Source of the DNA: Paenibacillus sp. V4I7
Lineage (GTDB): Bacteria > Bacillota > Bacilli > Paenibacillales > NBRC-103111
Assembly (NCBI RefSeq): GCF_030817275.1
Contig: NZ_JAUSZD010000001.1
Span: 124,001 to 188,000 of the forward strand
Length of the DNA stretch: 64,000 bases
Direction of reading: 5' to 3'
This document shows, piece after piece, positions 17,737-26,505 of the stretch (positions within the stretch are counted from its first letter, which is position 1; each line of letters begins with the position of its first letter). Below the pieces are notes generated by a model. That model did not search any database. It had not been told where the DNA came from and was given only the letters and a program-made list of their open reading frames with translations. Position numbers and translations under genes: made by a program.

Positions 17737-18315
17737 TTATGCTTTGTATACCTCTATCTTTAAAACCATATCGAAATCTTCTAATTCAAGCATTCCAGAT
17801 ATAGCAGCCAGACGTTTCACGATTGATTCTGGGCTGCCTTTGAACTCCCGACGCATGTAAGACTCACTTTGCTCTATGGACAGTCTAGGGTTAGATTCAT
17901 GGGATGCTGAGCAGGTTTGAGCGAGTGCCATTGCTACCTCTTGCTCAGTTATCTCCTTGTTATTACTCTGGCCATTATCCATGGACACTACTGAAAACTC
18001 TGCATCGATGATCTTGCGACCATTATTGACTTGGTCTTGTTTCTTCTGCGTCTTGGCTTTTGCTTTCGCTGCCTTCTCTTCTTCAGTCAAGGATGGCCGA
18101 CCTCTCCTCTTCTTTTCCTGAGACGGGAAGACCACTGATTCATTTTTACCCTTGAGTCCTAAATGATATAAGTGCATATAAAATTTTTTGTAATCCATGC
18201 CCCACGTTTCGCGGATCACCTTCTCGGGAATCTCCTTGCGCATGTGCATCATGATGTCGATCCTATCTTCGCGTGAAAGCTTCTCATACTCTTCGTATGA
18301 TATCACATCACTCAT
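17737..18315 (-). CDS. Hypothetical regulator-like protein, 192 residues
   Basis: The start is placed at ATG 18315, behind GGAGGAGG; this overlaps the stop of the AbrB-like gene by 8 bp (ATGAGTGA), so the two are translationally coupled. The N-terminal third (SYEEYEKLSREDRIDIMMH) resembles a helical DNA-binding region that recurs in plasmid and phage proteins. A basic KKRRGRPS AT-hook-like patch and a Lys/Ala-rich stretch follow. The C-terminal half is acidic. The function is unknown; a DNA-binding partner of the AbrB-like protein is plausible. Confidence 0.6.
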   Translation of the reverse strand: MSDVISYEEYEKLSREDRIDIMMHMRKEIPEKVIRETWGMDYKKFYMHLYHLGLKGKNESVVFPSQEKKRRGRPSLTEEEKAAKAKAKTQKKQDQVNNGRKIIDAEFSVVSMDNGQSNNKEITEQEVAMALAQTCSASHESNPRLSIEQSESYMRREFKGSPESIVKRLAAISGMLELEDFDMVLKIEVYKA

Positions 18316-18766
18316 TTGTCGCTGCCTCCTCCTCCGTATCGAACAATTTCCCAACACAAGGCTCGCATATGTATCCACCCATAAATTCGTTTAGGTCATT
18401 TTCGCTTTTACAAAAGCGACACCATTTCTCCTCTTTGTCCAGCTTCTCAATGATGATCCAACTTCCCTCTACGTAAATATCTAGCTCCTCTTTATGCCCA
18501 ATATTCATAGTTCGGCGCAGTTCCATCGGGATTACAATACGGCCAAGCTCATCTACAGCACGTACTACACCGGTTGATTTGATCTGTCTGGCCGCAGTGC
18601 TTCCTTCTACTGCTTTGGCGGGATTCCGTAATTTATCTAGTTCCTTCGAAACCCATTCCCTATCACGTAACGTTTCCATTCCATCGATACAACCATTGAG
18701 GAAAGTCATCATAGTTTGTCTGACTGTTTCAGCACTCCGCGGCATTACTCTTTGATTCTTGGACAT
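18308..18766 (-). CDS. AbrB/SpoVT-type transcription regulator with zinc ribbon
   Basis: ATG 18766 follows an excellent GGGAGGAAATT, giving 152 residues; an upstream in-frame ATG at 18799 has no such site. Residues about 70-118 form a swapped-hairpin AbrB domain (VRAVDELGRIVIPMELRR, then GSWIIIEK). The C-terminus carries two Cys pairs (CRFC, 15 residues, CEPC), a small zinc ribbon not found in classic AbrB. AbrB-type proteins act as global DNA-binding regulators in spore-formers, and plasmids often carry copies. Confidence 0.85.
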   Translation of the reverse strand: MSKNQRVMPRSAETVRQTMMTFLNGCIDGMETLRDREWVSKELDKLRNPAKAVEGSTAARQIKSTGVVRAVDELGRIVIPMELRRTMNIGHKEELDIYVEGSWIIIEKLDKEEKWCRFCKSENDLNEFMGGYICEPCVGKLFDTEEEAATNE

Positions 18767-19087
18767 AATTTCCTCCCAGACATCTAGTATATCAAGCAAT
18801 ATTTTACCAGATTTGTTGCAACTAGCAACAACAAAAATGACCCTAGATGTATAGGATCACAAAATTTGCGAATGATTTCTCAGGGGTTGGCCCATACCTT
18901 ATTCGACCCCAAACCCCAAAGAGGATCATCGGAATCCGGAAAGCGTATATCTGTATTAAACTTATATATACGGATCCTTAATTACTCGCATATACTCTAT
19001 ACGGTCTTTTATGCATTAACTTTGAATAAATTTAATATCATAGGCAAGAATGCATAACAACAATATATTGAAGTAGGTGGAGTAAAA
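18767..19087. other. 321 bp divergent promoter region
   Basis: The gap lies between the AbrB-like gene (minus) and the RsfA-like gene (plus). The sequence is AT-rich. Around 18820 a direct GTTGCAACTAGCAACAAC palindrome (TTGC-AACTA-GCAA) lies about 60 bp before the AbrB-like start and could be an operator. No gene was seen. Confidence 0.35.
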
Positions 19088-19627
19088 TTGAAAGATAAGA
19101 AGCGCGAAGATGCTTGGAATGATAACCATGATGCAATTCTAGCTGAGATAGTGATAAACCATATTAAAACTGGAAGTACTCAGTTACTAGCTTTTGAAGA
19201 AACTGGAGAAAAAATAAATCGTACCGCGGCAGCTTGTGGTTTTCGTTGGAATAAAGAATTAAGAAAAAAGTATGAGAACAAAATTTTAGAAGCAAAAGCT
19301 TATAGAAGTAAACATAAACAAAAAGCACAGAAAAGAGAACTATTTGTTACTGTATCAAATACAGCTATATCGGATAATCCATCTCAGCAATATGATGATA
19401 ATCCATTCGGCCAAATTATAAAGATAGCTCAAGATCAAGCACATATATTTGAACAATTATTGCAAGAGAATAAAAAACTTAAGGATCAAATACTTGAACT
19501 GAAATCTATAAAGAAAAATTCTGATATAGCAAAAACTAATGATCAATTTGGAGTAGATGATATTCAAACCTTTCTCAATATCATGAACAGAGCTAGAAAC
19601 TTGACATCAGTAAATTTAAATGTATAA
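19088..19627 (+). CDS. RsfA-family Myb-like prespore regulator
   Basis: The gene encodes 179 residues and starts at TTG (19088) after GGTGGAG. Residues 5-60 form the Myb/SANT-like RsfA domain (WNDNHDAILAEIV, TAAACGFRWNKELRKKY). A basic spacer and a coiled coil (about 115-150, FEQLLQENKKLKDQILEL) follow. RsfA proteins are prespore-specific DNA-binding regulators under sigma F. The gene ends 53 bp before the spore protein gene, which it may control or accompany. Confidence 0.85.
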   Translation: MKDKKREDAWNDNHDAILAEIVINHIKTGSTQLLAFEETGEKINRTAAACGFRWNKELRKKYENKILEAKAYRSKHKQKAQKRELFVTVSNTAISDNPSQQYDDNPFGQIIKIAQDQAHIFEQLLQENKKLKDQILELKSIKKNSDIAKTNDQFGVDDIQTFLNIMNRARNLTSVNLNV

Positions 19628-19680
19628 GAATTCCTTACACTCCACATCATAATATTACACCTAGAGAAGGAGTTGCATAA

Positions 19681-19890
19681 ATGGCTAATAACAACACTTT
19701 AGTAGTTCCCCAAGCAAAGGCTGCCTTAAATCAGTTGAAGATTGAAATAGCTCAAGAACTTGGAATTCCATTCCAACCAAACGCATACAACGGAAACATT
19801 GCCACACGTGATGCAGGTGCCATAGGTGGCAATATTACAAAGAGATTAGTGCAAATAGCTGAGCAACAACTATCCAGCTTCCAACGCTAA
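19681..19890 (+). CDS. Alpha/beta-type small acid-soluble spore protein
   Basis: The 69-residue protein begins at ATG 19681 after GAGAAGGAG. It has the conserved SASP features: the LNQLKIEIAQELG helix with the Glu-Ile germination-protease region (KIEIAQELGI), and the GNIATRDAGAIGGNITKRLV block. SASPs coat spore DNA, shift it to an A-like form and protect it from UV; they are degraded at germination. A plasmid-borne copy may protect the plasmid or add to the host pool. A matching terminator follows. Confidence 0.95.
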   Translation: MANNNTLVVPQAKAALNQLKIEIAQELGIPFQPNAYNGNIATRDAGAIGGNITKRLVQIAEQQLSSFQR

Positions 19891-19912
19891 TACTTTGATG
19901 TAGGAGCAAGCA

Positions 19913-19965
19913 CAAAAAAGATTACAATACCTTTTTCTCCTCAGGGAATTGTAATCTCTTTTTGT
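19913..19965 (+). terminator. Terminator of the spore protein gene
   Basis: AGATTACAAT (19919-19928) pairs with ATTGTAATCT (19948-19957), flanked by A and T runs. The loop includes CCTTTTTCTCCTCAGG. Confidence 0.9.
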
Positions 19966-20186
19966 TGTGATGTAATATATATTTATTATATCTTTAATCC
20001 TATCACTTTTGCCTGTTTTTCTAAAATCGATGCCACAGAGTTTGCATCATAGCTGTCTCTCAATTAAATATTTAGTGTTCAAGGCGGCAACTATCAAATG
20101 TTTCAGTACCATTTTTGACGTCTCTCGTTTCTATGTAGGATCAGCAAGTTAATTTTATGGGACTATTTTAATGTCATTTGCCGAGA

Positions 20187-20243
20187 ATGGTTCAGATCAC
20201 TGAACAACAATTGGCAGGTTCAACTGCAGGATTTAGACTCTAA
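20187..20243 (+). pseudogene. Decayed C-terminal remnant of a second spore protein gene
   Basis: The plus strand reads MVQITEQQLAGSTAGFRL then stop. The first part matches the end of the intact SASP (RLVQIAEQQLSS) and general SASP C-termini. No conserved SASP sequence is readable upstream. A hairpin very like the SASP terminator follows 20 bp later, so this looks like the tail of a tandem duplicate that decayed. Confidence 0.45.
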
Positions 20244-20262
20244 TTTATACTAGCAAAAAACC

Positions 20263-20318
20263 GCAAAAAAGACTGTAATCACCTTTACCTCCTCAGGTTG
20301 ATTAAAGTCTTTTTTATT
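20263..20318. terminator. Terminator, duplicate of the spore-gene terminator
   Basis: AAAAAAGACT (20265-20274) pairs with AGTCTTTTTT (20306-20315), with an inner TAATCA/TGATTA stem. The loop ACCTTTACCTCCTCAGG nearly copies that of the hairpin at 19913-19965. It can also end the minus-strand gene that stops at 20363. Confidence 0.8.
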
Positions 20319-20362
20319 TTCTCTTCCGGTCCGTCCTCAGAGTATCGAGTATCTTATTAAAG

Positions 20363-22399
20363 TTAATCAGATAGCTTGTCTTTAGTGAGTCCCAAGAAGT
20401 GAACTCGCTTCACGACGTCATGTAAGTGCCTCTGCAACTCTTTCCTCGCAATGTCAATTCCCTCTTTAACACCTGCATCTTTAATCAAGGCAGTTAACTT
20501 TTGATCATGTTCCTCGCCCCATGAATTTTCGAGTTCTTTCTTGATGTTAGTTATCTCTTCTCTATATTGTTTTGCAAGGGCCGTATTCCAACGATTTTTA
20601 AGCTTATTTGAGGGTATGTTTATCAACGCTGACACTTTTCTTACTACTTGCTCTACCGTTTGACCAGTACGAGCCCCATCGATCATTTCATCAATTAAAA
20701 GTTGGTCATGTTTGGAATCCCACTCTGGATAGAGTTCAGAACGGATTTGCTCAACCGTCTCTCGAATCTTAGGCAGTAAGATTAGATACCAGTATTGTTT
20801 GCACCTCTCGGGAGGGATGACAATTAATTCGGCTACCTCGTTGAAAATATTGTCCATTGAAGTTCCCGCCTTAATCCCATTAAGTGCATGGTTTTTGAAC
20901 GTCTCCACATTTTGGGGGTCATCCCACACATCTGGAGTATGAGGGTGCTCAACCGCAGTTGCTGTTTCACTTATATACCGGTCATTAAAAACATATCTAT
21001 GAATTTCTGATAATAAATTTTCTTCATGCACTGGATCTTCAAGCCTGAGGAATCTAGTAAATTCTTCATCATATTCGGACTCGAAGTTCATCGTTCGACT
21101 CAACTTGCAATCATCTAGATGAAGTTCATGCTTTATAGCGAAATTATAGAGTACTAAATCCTCACTGACTTGTTCCCTAACTGCTTTATTGTGATACTCC
21201 ATGAAATCAATCTTCAGTTTATGATCCCATCTTCTCCAATCAAGCCGATTTGGAGGATTTTTCTTCCACTTGATGAATTGAACTAAATGTTGTTTACTTA
21301 CTACCCACCGATTACCGTGCTTCGTCGCGTAAAGTTCCAAGGATTTGATCCACTTTTTTACGTCATCATAGGTTGAGTGCCGCAACGACTTATCGATAGA
21401 TGGATCATTCTGCAGAAATTCATGAACCTCAGAAGCGTAGAAAACCGCTGTATCCTCATATCGGTCAAGGATGCATCTTTCCCTTCTCTCCCGCTCCTGT
21501 TCCTCGAGTAACTCCCTTTGCTCCTTTTCCTTAACCAGTTCTTCTTCTTGATACGATACTGCCTTTCTCTGCTGATTGATCTCGATGCAATTAGCAATAA
21601 ACATTCGATGAAACTTATCGCCCTGGAGAAACTGGTACAACCTTGGAGTTCCCTTCAGTCGATAAAGAACCGGCAGTTCTCCATATGGAAAATGGATATA
21701 TGTCGCTTCAGGGTCTGCTAATATGTGATAGATAATTTGAAAGGGGTCGCCCTCACCGACTTTGATCGATATTGCTTTTGAGTTCGCTGCAATGTTCGCA
21801 AGGCTCGTTGGAAATGTTATCTCATCGTCGGAGATTCCTTGCGCTCTTAGCCAGTGATATGCGCACCATTTCATGTATTGTATAGCACCATTACCACGAC
21901 CATGGAAACATTCATACACAACTCGAGACAAGTCATTCTCTTGCCATTCATCAGGATCTTGGGGTGGATCAACTTCCACATAGAAATGAGGCTCAATCGT
22001 GATGTATCTTTCGTTTAAAAATACAACCAGTTGATCCCATGTTTCCTGAGTACCACGCTTACGCCACCAGCCGTCATGATTGGCAAGGATCGACTTAAGA
22101 CGATCATCGGTCCACTGCATGAAGCCGCGACGAACCGTATTTACAAAATCCATCGCTTCATGTTCTCGTAGACCTTCTTCAGATTTTTTATATTCTTCAG
22201 TTTCCTTAAATCGTTCCAAAAACATATTACTTTCTTTTTCATTACTAAAGATGACAGTAATAGATGCAGAGCCATGTATAAAATATTTTTCGTCCACTCT
22301 GCCGCCACATTGATCCATAGATCTGCATATCCTGGCTAACTCTAGTTCGGATTTGCAGGTTTCATAATGAAATGAAAGGTGGATTTTCTCATGATTCAT
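20363..22399 (-). CDS. Large protein with C-terminal RsfA/Myb-like repeats
   Basis: The protein has 678 residues. The N-terminal 290 residues are unrecognised (aromatic-rich, LHKYF/WWRKRG-type segments). A charged coiled coil (about 285-315, EELVKEKEQRELLEEQERE) follows. The C-terminal 200 residues hold three Myb/RsfA-like units: VWDDPQNVETFKNHAL (about 505), EWDSKHDQLLIDEM with LKNRWNTALAKQY (about 570-620) and SWGEEHDQKLTALI (about 630). Each has the W-x-x-x-H/N-D start and a basic end. It probably binds DNA and could relate to the RsfA-like gene at 19088. No enzymatic motif was found. Confidence 0.65.
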   Translation of the reverse strand: MNHEKIHLSFHYETCKSELELARICRSMDQCGGRVDEKYFIHGSASITVIFSNEKESNMFLERFKETEEYKKSEEGLREHEAMDFVNTVRRGFMQWTDDRLKSILANHDGWWRKRGTQETWDQLVVFLNERYITIEPHFYVEVDPPQDPDEWQENDLSRVVYECFHGRGNGAIQYMKWCAYHWLRAQGISDDEITFPTSLANIAANSKAISIKVGEGDPFQIIYHILADPEATYIHFPYGELPVLYRLKGTPRLYQFLQGDKFHRMFIANCIEINQQRKAVSYQEEELVKEKEQRELLEEQERERRERCILDRYEDTAVFYASEVHEFLQNDPSIDKSLRHSTYDDVKKWIKSLELYATKHGNRWVVSKQHLVQFIKWKKNPPNRLDWRRWDHKLKIDFMEYHNKAVREQVSEDLVLYNFAIKHELHLDDCKLSRTMNFESEYDEEFTRFLRLEDPVHEENLLSEIHRYVFNDRYISETATAVEHPHTPDVWDDPQNVETFKNHALNGIKAGTSMDNIFNEVAELIVIPPERCKQYWYLILLPKIRETVEQIRSELYPEWDSKHDQLLIDEMIDGARTGQTVEQVVRKVSALINIPSNKLKNRWNTALAKQYREEITNIKKELENSWGEEHDQKLTALIKDAGVKEGIDIARKELQRHLHDVVKRVHFLGLTKDKLSD

Positions 22400-22482
22400 A
22401 AATCACCCTTGTACGAAAGAAATTTTAACATAAAGAACTTATACAGACCGTAGCTAAGCGACCGTAAAGCAATGACACTGCC

Positions 22483-22629
22483 CTAAACTTCCGCTGATGG
22501 ATATTCAGCTTTTAATTCTTCAACGGTGCCGAATTTAGGAGTTTCAAAGATCAATTTTGCCGGTGCCTTGTCGGTTTTATTTTTGACAATATGACCATAA
22601 TATTTGCCTGATTTTTCAAAAACGAACAT
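22483..22629 (-). CDS. Small hypothetical protein, 48 residues
   Basis: The short frame starts at ATG 22629 behind AAGGAAAAGGATAAGAC and ends at TAG 22483. It encodes MFVFEKSGKYYGHIVKNK, then a short helix and GTVEELKAEYPSAEV. The composition is protein-like and the ribosome site is good. It follows the SRAP gene on the same strand by 62 bp. The family is unknown. Confidence 0.5.
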   Translation of the reverse strand: MFVFEKSGKYYGHIVKNKTDKAPAKLIFETPKFGTVEELKAEYPSAEV

Positions 22630-22691
22630 AGTCTTATCCTTTTCCTTGAGTAAAGGTATTTATCGATCATGAGGGCATTCTCCTCTCTTTA

Positions 22692-23361
22692 TTAGGCTTC
22701 TTTAATCAGATCCGGATCGTTATTTCTCACATTCCCTACACGCGTCGTAACGGGGTAAGCTTTCATTTGGTCTGAAAGGAAGGGAACCATTAAATGTCGG
22801 ATCAACTCGGGTTCATTCGTGCCACGATCTAACCATAGCGCCTCATCTTCTCGCTTAAGAATCACAGGCATTCTGTCGTGGATGTCCTTCATTAGATCGT
22901 TGTAAGAGGTCGTAACAATGGAATATGAATTAACCTGTTTTCCTTCCGGGTCTGTCCATGAGTCATGAACTCCAGCCATGCTAAATAATTCACCCGATTT
23001 TCAAAGTAATCCGCATCGGCTGCTTGTTTGCCCCGACATTTTTCCATTCATAAAAAGAGCAGGCAGGTATTATGCATCTCTTGCGCCGGATAGATGTGCG
23101 GAATGCGGGCTTCTCAGCGACAGTTTCTGCCCGAGCATTGATGGTTTTAAATGCAATCTTTGGATCCTTTGCCCACGATGGGATAAGTCCCCATTTCATA
23201 AGCTCCAAAAAATTATTGTTCTCATCGTTAATGACAACCGGGAGCATCTGTGTAGGAGCTGCGTTAAAATTTGCTCGATAATTCTGGATGGGTGTGTCGT
23301 GAACTCCATAGCGTTCTAGCAATTCGTCTAAAGTGGCAGTAATAGTATACCTTCCGCACAT
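22692..23361 (-). pseudogene. SRAP (YedK/HMCES-type) abasic-site protein, frameshifted
   Basis: The first part (23361-22990) has the catalytic MCGRY start, NARAET, and IPACSFYEWK. The second part (to 22692) has AGVHDSWTDPEGK and the active-site IHDRMPVIL. They are in different frames, broken at PMRITLKIG then TGA. One extra G in the GGG at about 22992-22994 restores ITLKIGELFSMAG and one intact protein of about 222 residues. SRAP proteins form a DNA-protein crosslink at abasic sites in single-stranded DNA. The gene is either a recent pseudogene or carries a sequencing error. Confidence 0.85.
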
Positions 23362-23431
23362 GAAAATCGCCTCCTAATTCCCATCATCGGAAAAATGGAC
23401 CCCGAATAGCCTTAAATTGATCTCATAAATA

Positions 23432-23872
23432 TCACTTTACCATTATCATCACTTTAGTTCCATCAGGATAATTCTCTAATTGGTTTCCTACCCATGATCC
23501 TGCTCCACGATTGTCTGATGGGGTTACATAAGCAATATCTGCACCAGCACCACCCTCTGCACACATTGCCATTGGAAACTCATCTCTGTCTTTATTAGGT
23601 TTTGTAGGGATACCTTTTAATGACTCCTTGCGATTCTCTTCTGCACCTTTGCGGTCAATTGTACATACTGGAGTTTCACCATGTTCAATAGCTGCTTTGA
23701 CATGTGCCGCGGTTTCTGGGAAACGATCTGATGGTATTATGATTGTGTATTGAGTTGATGCGTCTTGATTAGTTGAGTAAGATTCTTGTGGGAGTAATCC
23801 TATTTTATATAGATAAGATACGCCTATTATTAGAAACATGATTAAGGATAAATATAATATTTTCTTTTTCAT
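23432..23872 (-). CDS. nucB: NucB-type secreted deoxyribonuclease
   Basis: The 146-residue protein has an N-terminal membrane anchor/signal (4-22) and the NucA/NucB DNase block near the C-terminus ([14 protein letters not shown], then [19 protein letters not shown]). This catalytic motif (E/D, NRGAGS and N) is near-identical to sporulation-specific NucB of Bacillus. It is a small extracellular endonuclease, expressed in the mother cell in Bacillus. It is complete in length. Confidence 0.92.
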   Translation of the reverse strand: MKKKILYLSLIMFLIIGVSYLYKIGLLPQESYSTNQDASTQYTIIIPSDRFPETAAHVKAAIEHGETPVCTIDRKGAEENRKESLKGIPTKPNKDRDEFPMAMCAEGGAGADIAYVTPSDNRGAGSWVGNQLENYPDGTKVMIMVK

Positions 23873-24049
23873 TGAACCTACCTTGTTGTTTTTTTGGTAA
23901 AGTATGATGCTTAAATATGAGTATCTTTCGTTCTATTTCTTCGTCGGATTTCGTTATATCCGAAATCTCCATTGTTGCTATAGAAAACGCCCCAACTAGA
24001 AGAGCAAGACCCACCTATGTGCTACTTACAAAAAAAGACTCCAAACGCA

Positions 24050-24526
24050 CTAAGTGTTAATTTTATCCAATAAACGCATTACACCTGCTCCATCTTCTAA
24101 TAAAAGAACATGATTAATTACACTCTCAGCGTCTCCGATCCAATAATAATCATTATTTTGAAGTCTAAATTTGTTATCGATTATACTAATTTGAATATCA
24201 TTTATTGCTCCGATGCGTCCCAATTCGAACTCAAATACCTTTTGAGCTACCTGAAGTTCTACTGCTAGTTTCGCTGCCAATTCAGATCGCAAGTCTTTGA
24301 GATGATCGAGGTGGAATATAACTCCCTTTCTGGTGGGAGCCACGTAATCCAAAGGGTTTTTCCTAAGCTCTTTAGTTAAAGAAGTAATGACGGGGTTTTG
24401 GGCTATATCCGATGCTATTCCGTACTCAGGGTTGCTTTTGTATAGATCGATTAATAAGTAGTCCAATCTTTCAATTAGTGTTCTATAGTAGGCTGCTTTG
24501 ATTTCTAGCATAAAAAGTTTAATCAC
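24050..24526 (-). CDS. Hypothetical soluble protein, 158 residues
   Basis: The N-terminal half is mostly helical (MIKLFMLEIKAAYYRTLIERL) and the C-terminal half is strand-rich (IQISIIDNKFRLQNNDYYW). No signal peptide, metal motif or known family is visible. It stands alone, 178 bp upstream of nucB and 71 bp downstream of the zinc-ribbon gene. Confidence 0.6.
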   Translation of the reverse strand: MIKLFMLEIKAAYYRTLIERLDYLLIDLYKSNPEYGIASDIAQNPVITSLTKELRKNPLDYVAPTRKGVIFHLDHLKDLRSELAAKLAVELQVAQKVFEFELGRIGAINDIQISIIDNKFRLQNNDYYWIGDAESVINHVLLLEDGAGVMRLLDKINT

Positions 24527-24596
24527 CTCTTCGAGGATTGAATGGGACTTGAATGGAAACCATTGATATTATGTACTGATTCCCACATCCCCCGCT

Positions 24597-25184
24597 TCAG
24601 TGATCAGATAAATAATGTTGCCTTCTTCTTCTTGGCCTACTACTGGCGCAACGTTTACATCCTGACCAATTCCCAACTCTATTATCAGGACTAGCTTGAT
24701 AGCTGTGCTGCTTTTCGGTACACAACCACCAGACTTTATCGCGTTTTTTCGGTTTAATTGCGGTGGGTAAAAGTGGATAGTTCTTTTCGTAATCCCACTC
24801 TTTAGCAATATGAGGATATAGCTCAAGCAGGGAACCATCGATGGGCGTAATCATTTTCTCACAGATCCTGCAATCAACAAACTTTATTCTACTTTTCACT
24901 TTCATTCTAACAGAATGGTTTAAGCGACATGTCCACCATACATAAACTTCGCTGTTCGGAAATAAGTGCCTCGGATTTATGCCAGTATTCTTTTCATAAT
25001 CCCAGTACAATTTTAGATATGGGTATCTATTTAACAATCCCGCCTTAGAATGAACTACTCTTTTATATCCTGAAATTAAACGAACTTTTCGTTTCAAATT
25101 CTGATTTAGCTTTAGTATGTCATTAGGGGATAAATTAAAAGAATTCTTAAGATCCCTAAATTGAGGAGTGCCTAGTTTGACCAT
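24597..25184 (-). CDS. Treble-clef zinc-ribbon protein (DUF4379-like)
   Basis: The 195-residue protein has two zinc-ribbon units of the type W-x-C-x3-H ... C-x2-C: VWWTCRLNHS with DCRICEK (about 93-120), and VWWLCTEKQHS with GCKRC (about 150-178). Each is preceded by YPHIAKEWDYEKN-like text. Such repeats occur in putative DNA-binding proteins next to nucleases in phages and plasmids. The C-terminus (RPRRRRQHYLSDH) is basic. It might be a shortened relative of longer multi-repeat proteins. Confidence 0.75.
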   Translation of the reverse strand: MVKLGTPQFRDLKNSFNLSPNDILKLNQNLKRKVRLISGYKRVVHSKAGLLNRYPYLKLYWDYEKNTGINPRHLFPNSEVYVWWTCRLNHSVRMKVKSRIKFVDCRICEKMITPIDGSLLELYPHIAKEWDYEKNYPLLPTAIKPKKRDKVWWLCTEKQHSYQASPDNRVGNWSGCKRCASSRPRRRRQHYLSDH

Positions 25185-25558
25185 GAATTATCTCCGCCTA
25201 AATTAATGGTTACGAATGACTAATACAATTATATCAAATTTTTTTGTAAAGTTCTGATCAATCATAAATTAACGGTGCCTAGCGGTACAAACCGCTGCTA
25301 CAGCAAAACTGAATTTCGCAAGCACTCTTCTTCTAAATGAATCACCTTTTCTTAGTTATGTGAATTTGCTAATATCGGGAACAGTCAAAGAGCAGCCTGA
25401 ATTGCAAGTTACATTTATGCTGCTCACATCGCAAAATATTTTATCAATCAATGGCTTTGATCCTGGCGGACAAGGACATTGTACACGGCTACGACCTTTC
25501 ATATAACCATTCTTTAAATTATAATTATATATAACTTAAGAAGGTTTGGTGATACGTT
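25185..25558. other. 374 bp divergent intergenic region
   Basis: It separates the minus-strand zinc-ribbon gene and the plus-strand gene at 25559. A small hairpin AGCGG-TACAAA-CCGCT lies at about 25284. A stop-free stretch near 25450-25530 (ALILADKDIVHGYDLSYNH) has no start or recognisable family. Nothing else was seen. Confidence 0.35.
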
Positions 25559-26377
25559 ATGTACAAGGACAACATAGATTCATCGCTTCCTAAAAGGGAA
25601 TGGAATCAAAAAAATGAGATGGCCATTAAAATCGACGGGAAAGGCAAAAAAATGCGTGATATTGTCGTGGTTTATTTATCATACATGGATACCGGGTTTA
25701 ATCTTTCTCTAGAGGAAGCGGGTGCCTACCTGGGTTGCTCCTATGTGTACGTATTACAGGAGTTGAAACCGAAAGTGCCACATATTAATATCAACTCGAT
25801 TATTCGCAAGGCAATTCGGGAGTCTGAGGAATTTGCGGATCTCTCCGTGGATACTATCTCACTGTTACAAAAACGGATTTTACTTCACCGATCATCATTT
25901 GAGGAGTTTCTGCAGGTGCATGTTGAGCGAGAACACCGTTACGATCTTCTTACATATATGGCGTTCCAATCACATGCTATGTTTGAAAGTTTTGCACAAT
26001 TGGCTGGCAGCCAATCTAAATTAGCTCTTTTGGTTGAAGCTTCTTTAAGCTTGTTCAAGAAAGAATTCCAAGAGAACACGATACTACTTTCTGTCAATGA
26101 AATTCCAGACAAACTTTACAGTCTTCAAGAACTAAAACAACAATTTATGTATAAGCATAACGCGCAGGTCTATAATTTATTGCACAACCAAGGAGTGAAT
26201 AAGTATAGATATGAGGGGATGGTTCGGTACGACTTGAAGGAGATCGAAGAAAATAAAGATATAATTCCGATTCCAAGAGGTTACGAGGTGGAGGCATGCG
26301 TTGAATCTATAATTGCCCGAGCCTGCATGACTATTGAAATGCGAGAGGCATTAAAAGGTTCTAAAAATAAGTTTTAG
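25559..26377 (+). CDS. Hypothetical protein with helix-turn-helix-like segments
   Basis: The 272-residue soluble protein starts at ATG 25559 after AAGAAGG. Two segments look like helix-turn-helix motifs: SLEEAGAYLGCSYVYVLQEL (about 55-75) and SLQELKQQFMYKHNAQVYNLL (about 190-210). The second is followed by an excisionase-like V-x-K-Y-R-Y-E pattern. This suggests a DNA-binding role, but I cannot name the family. The gene is isolated; no terminator other than the hairpin repeat at 26392 follows. Confidence 0.55.
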   Translation: MYKDNIDSSLPKREWNQKNEMAIKIDGKGKKMRDIVVVYLSYMDTGFNLSLEEAGAYLGCSYVYVLQELKPKVPHININSIIRKAIRESEEFADLSVDTISLLQKRILLHRSSFEEFLQVHVEREHRYDLLTYMAFQSHAMFESFAQLAGSQSKLALLVEASLSLFKKEFQENTILLSVNEIPDKLYSLQELKQQFMYKHNAQVYNLLHNQGVNKYRYEGMVRYDLKEIEENKDIIPIPRGYEVEACVESIIARACMTIEMREALKGSKNKF

Positions 26378-26391
26378 AACTACTTCAAATT

Positions 26392-26460
26392 AAGAAACAG
26401 TGGAGGTAGCCTTGGACGAGAAGAATAAAGTCCAAGACTGCCGCTCCATTGAGTTAATAC
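26392..26460 (+). repeat. Dispersed hairpin repeat, copy A (GGACGA-x-AAGAA family)
   Basis: AAGAAACAGTGG starts a block whose centre is CTTGGAC-GAGAAGAATAAA-GTCCAAG (a perfect 7 bp stem). Short outer complementary stretches (AGTGG/CCATT, GG/CC, AG/CT) extend it. A related copy lies at 33531-33594. It follows the gene at 25559-26377 and precedes the 3' end of the DUF4157 gene, so it may act as a terminator. Confidence 0.7.
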
Positions 26461-26505
26461 TTCTTCATAAAATGAACGACTTGATTATTCGGGAACTTCT
26501 TCTCT

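Noticed and set aside
24569..24838. 89-residue minus-strand frame over the end of the zinc-ribbon gene
   Set aside because: It overlaps the conserved W-x-C and C-x2-C codons of the true frame and has no motif of its own.
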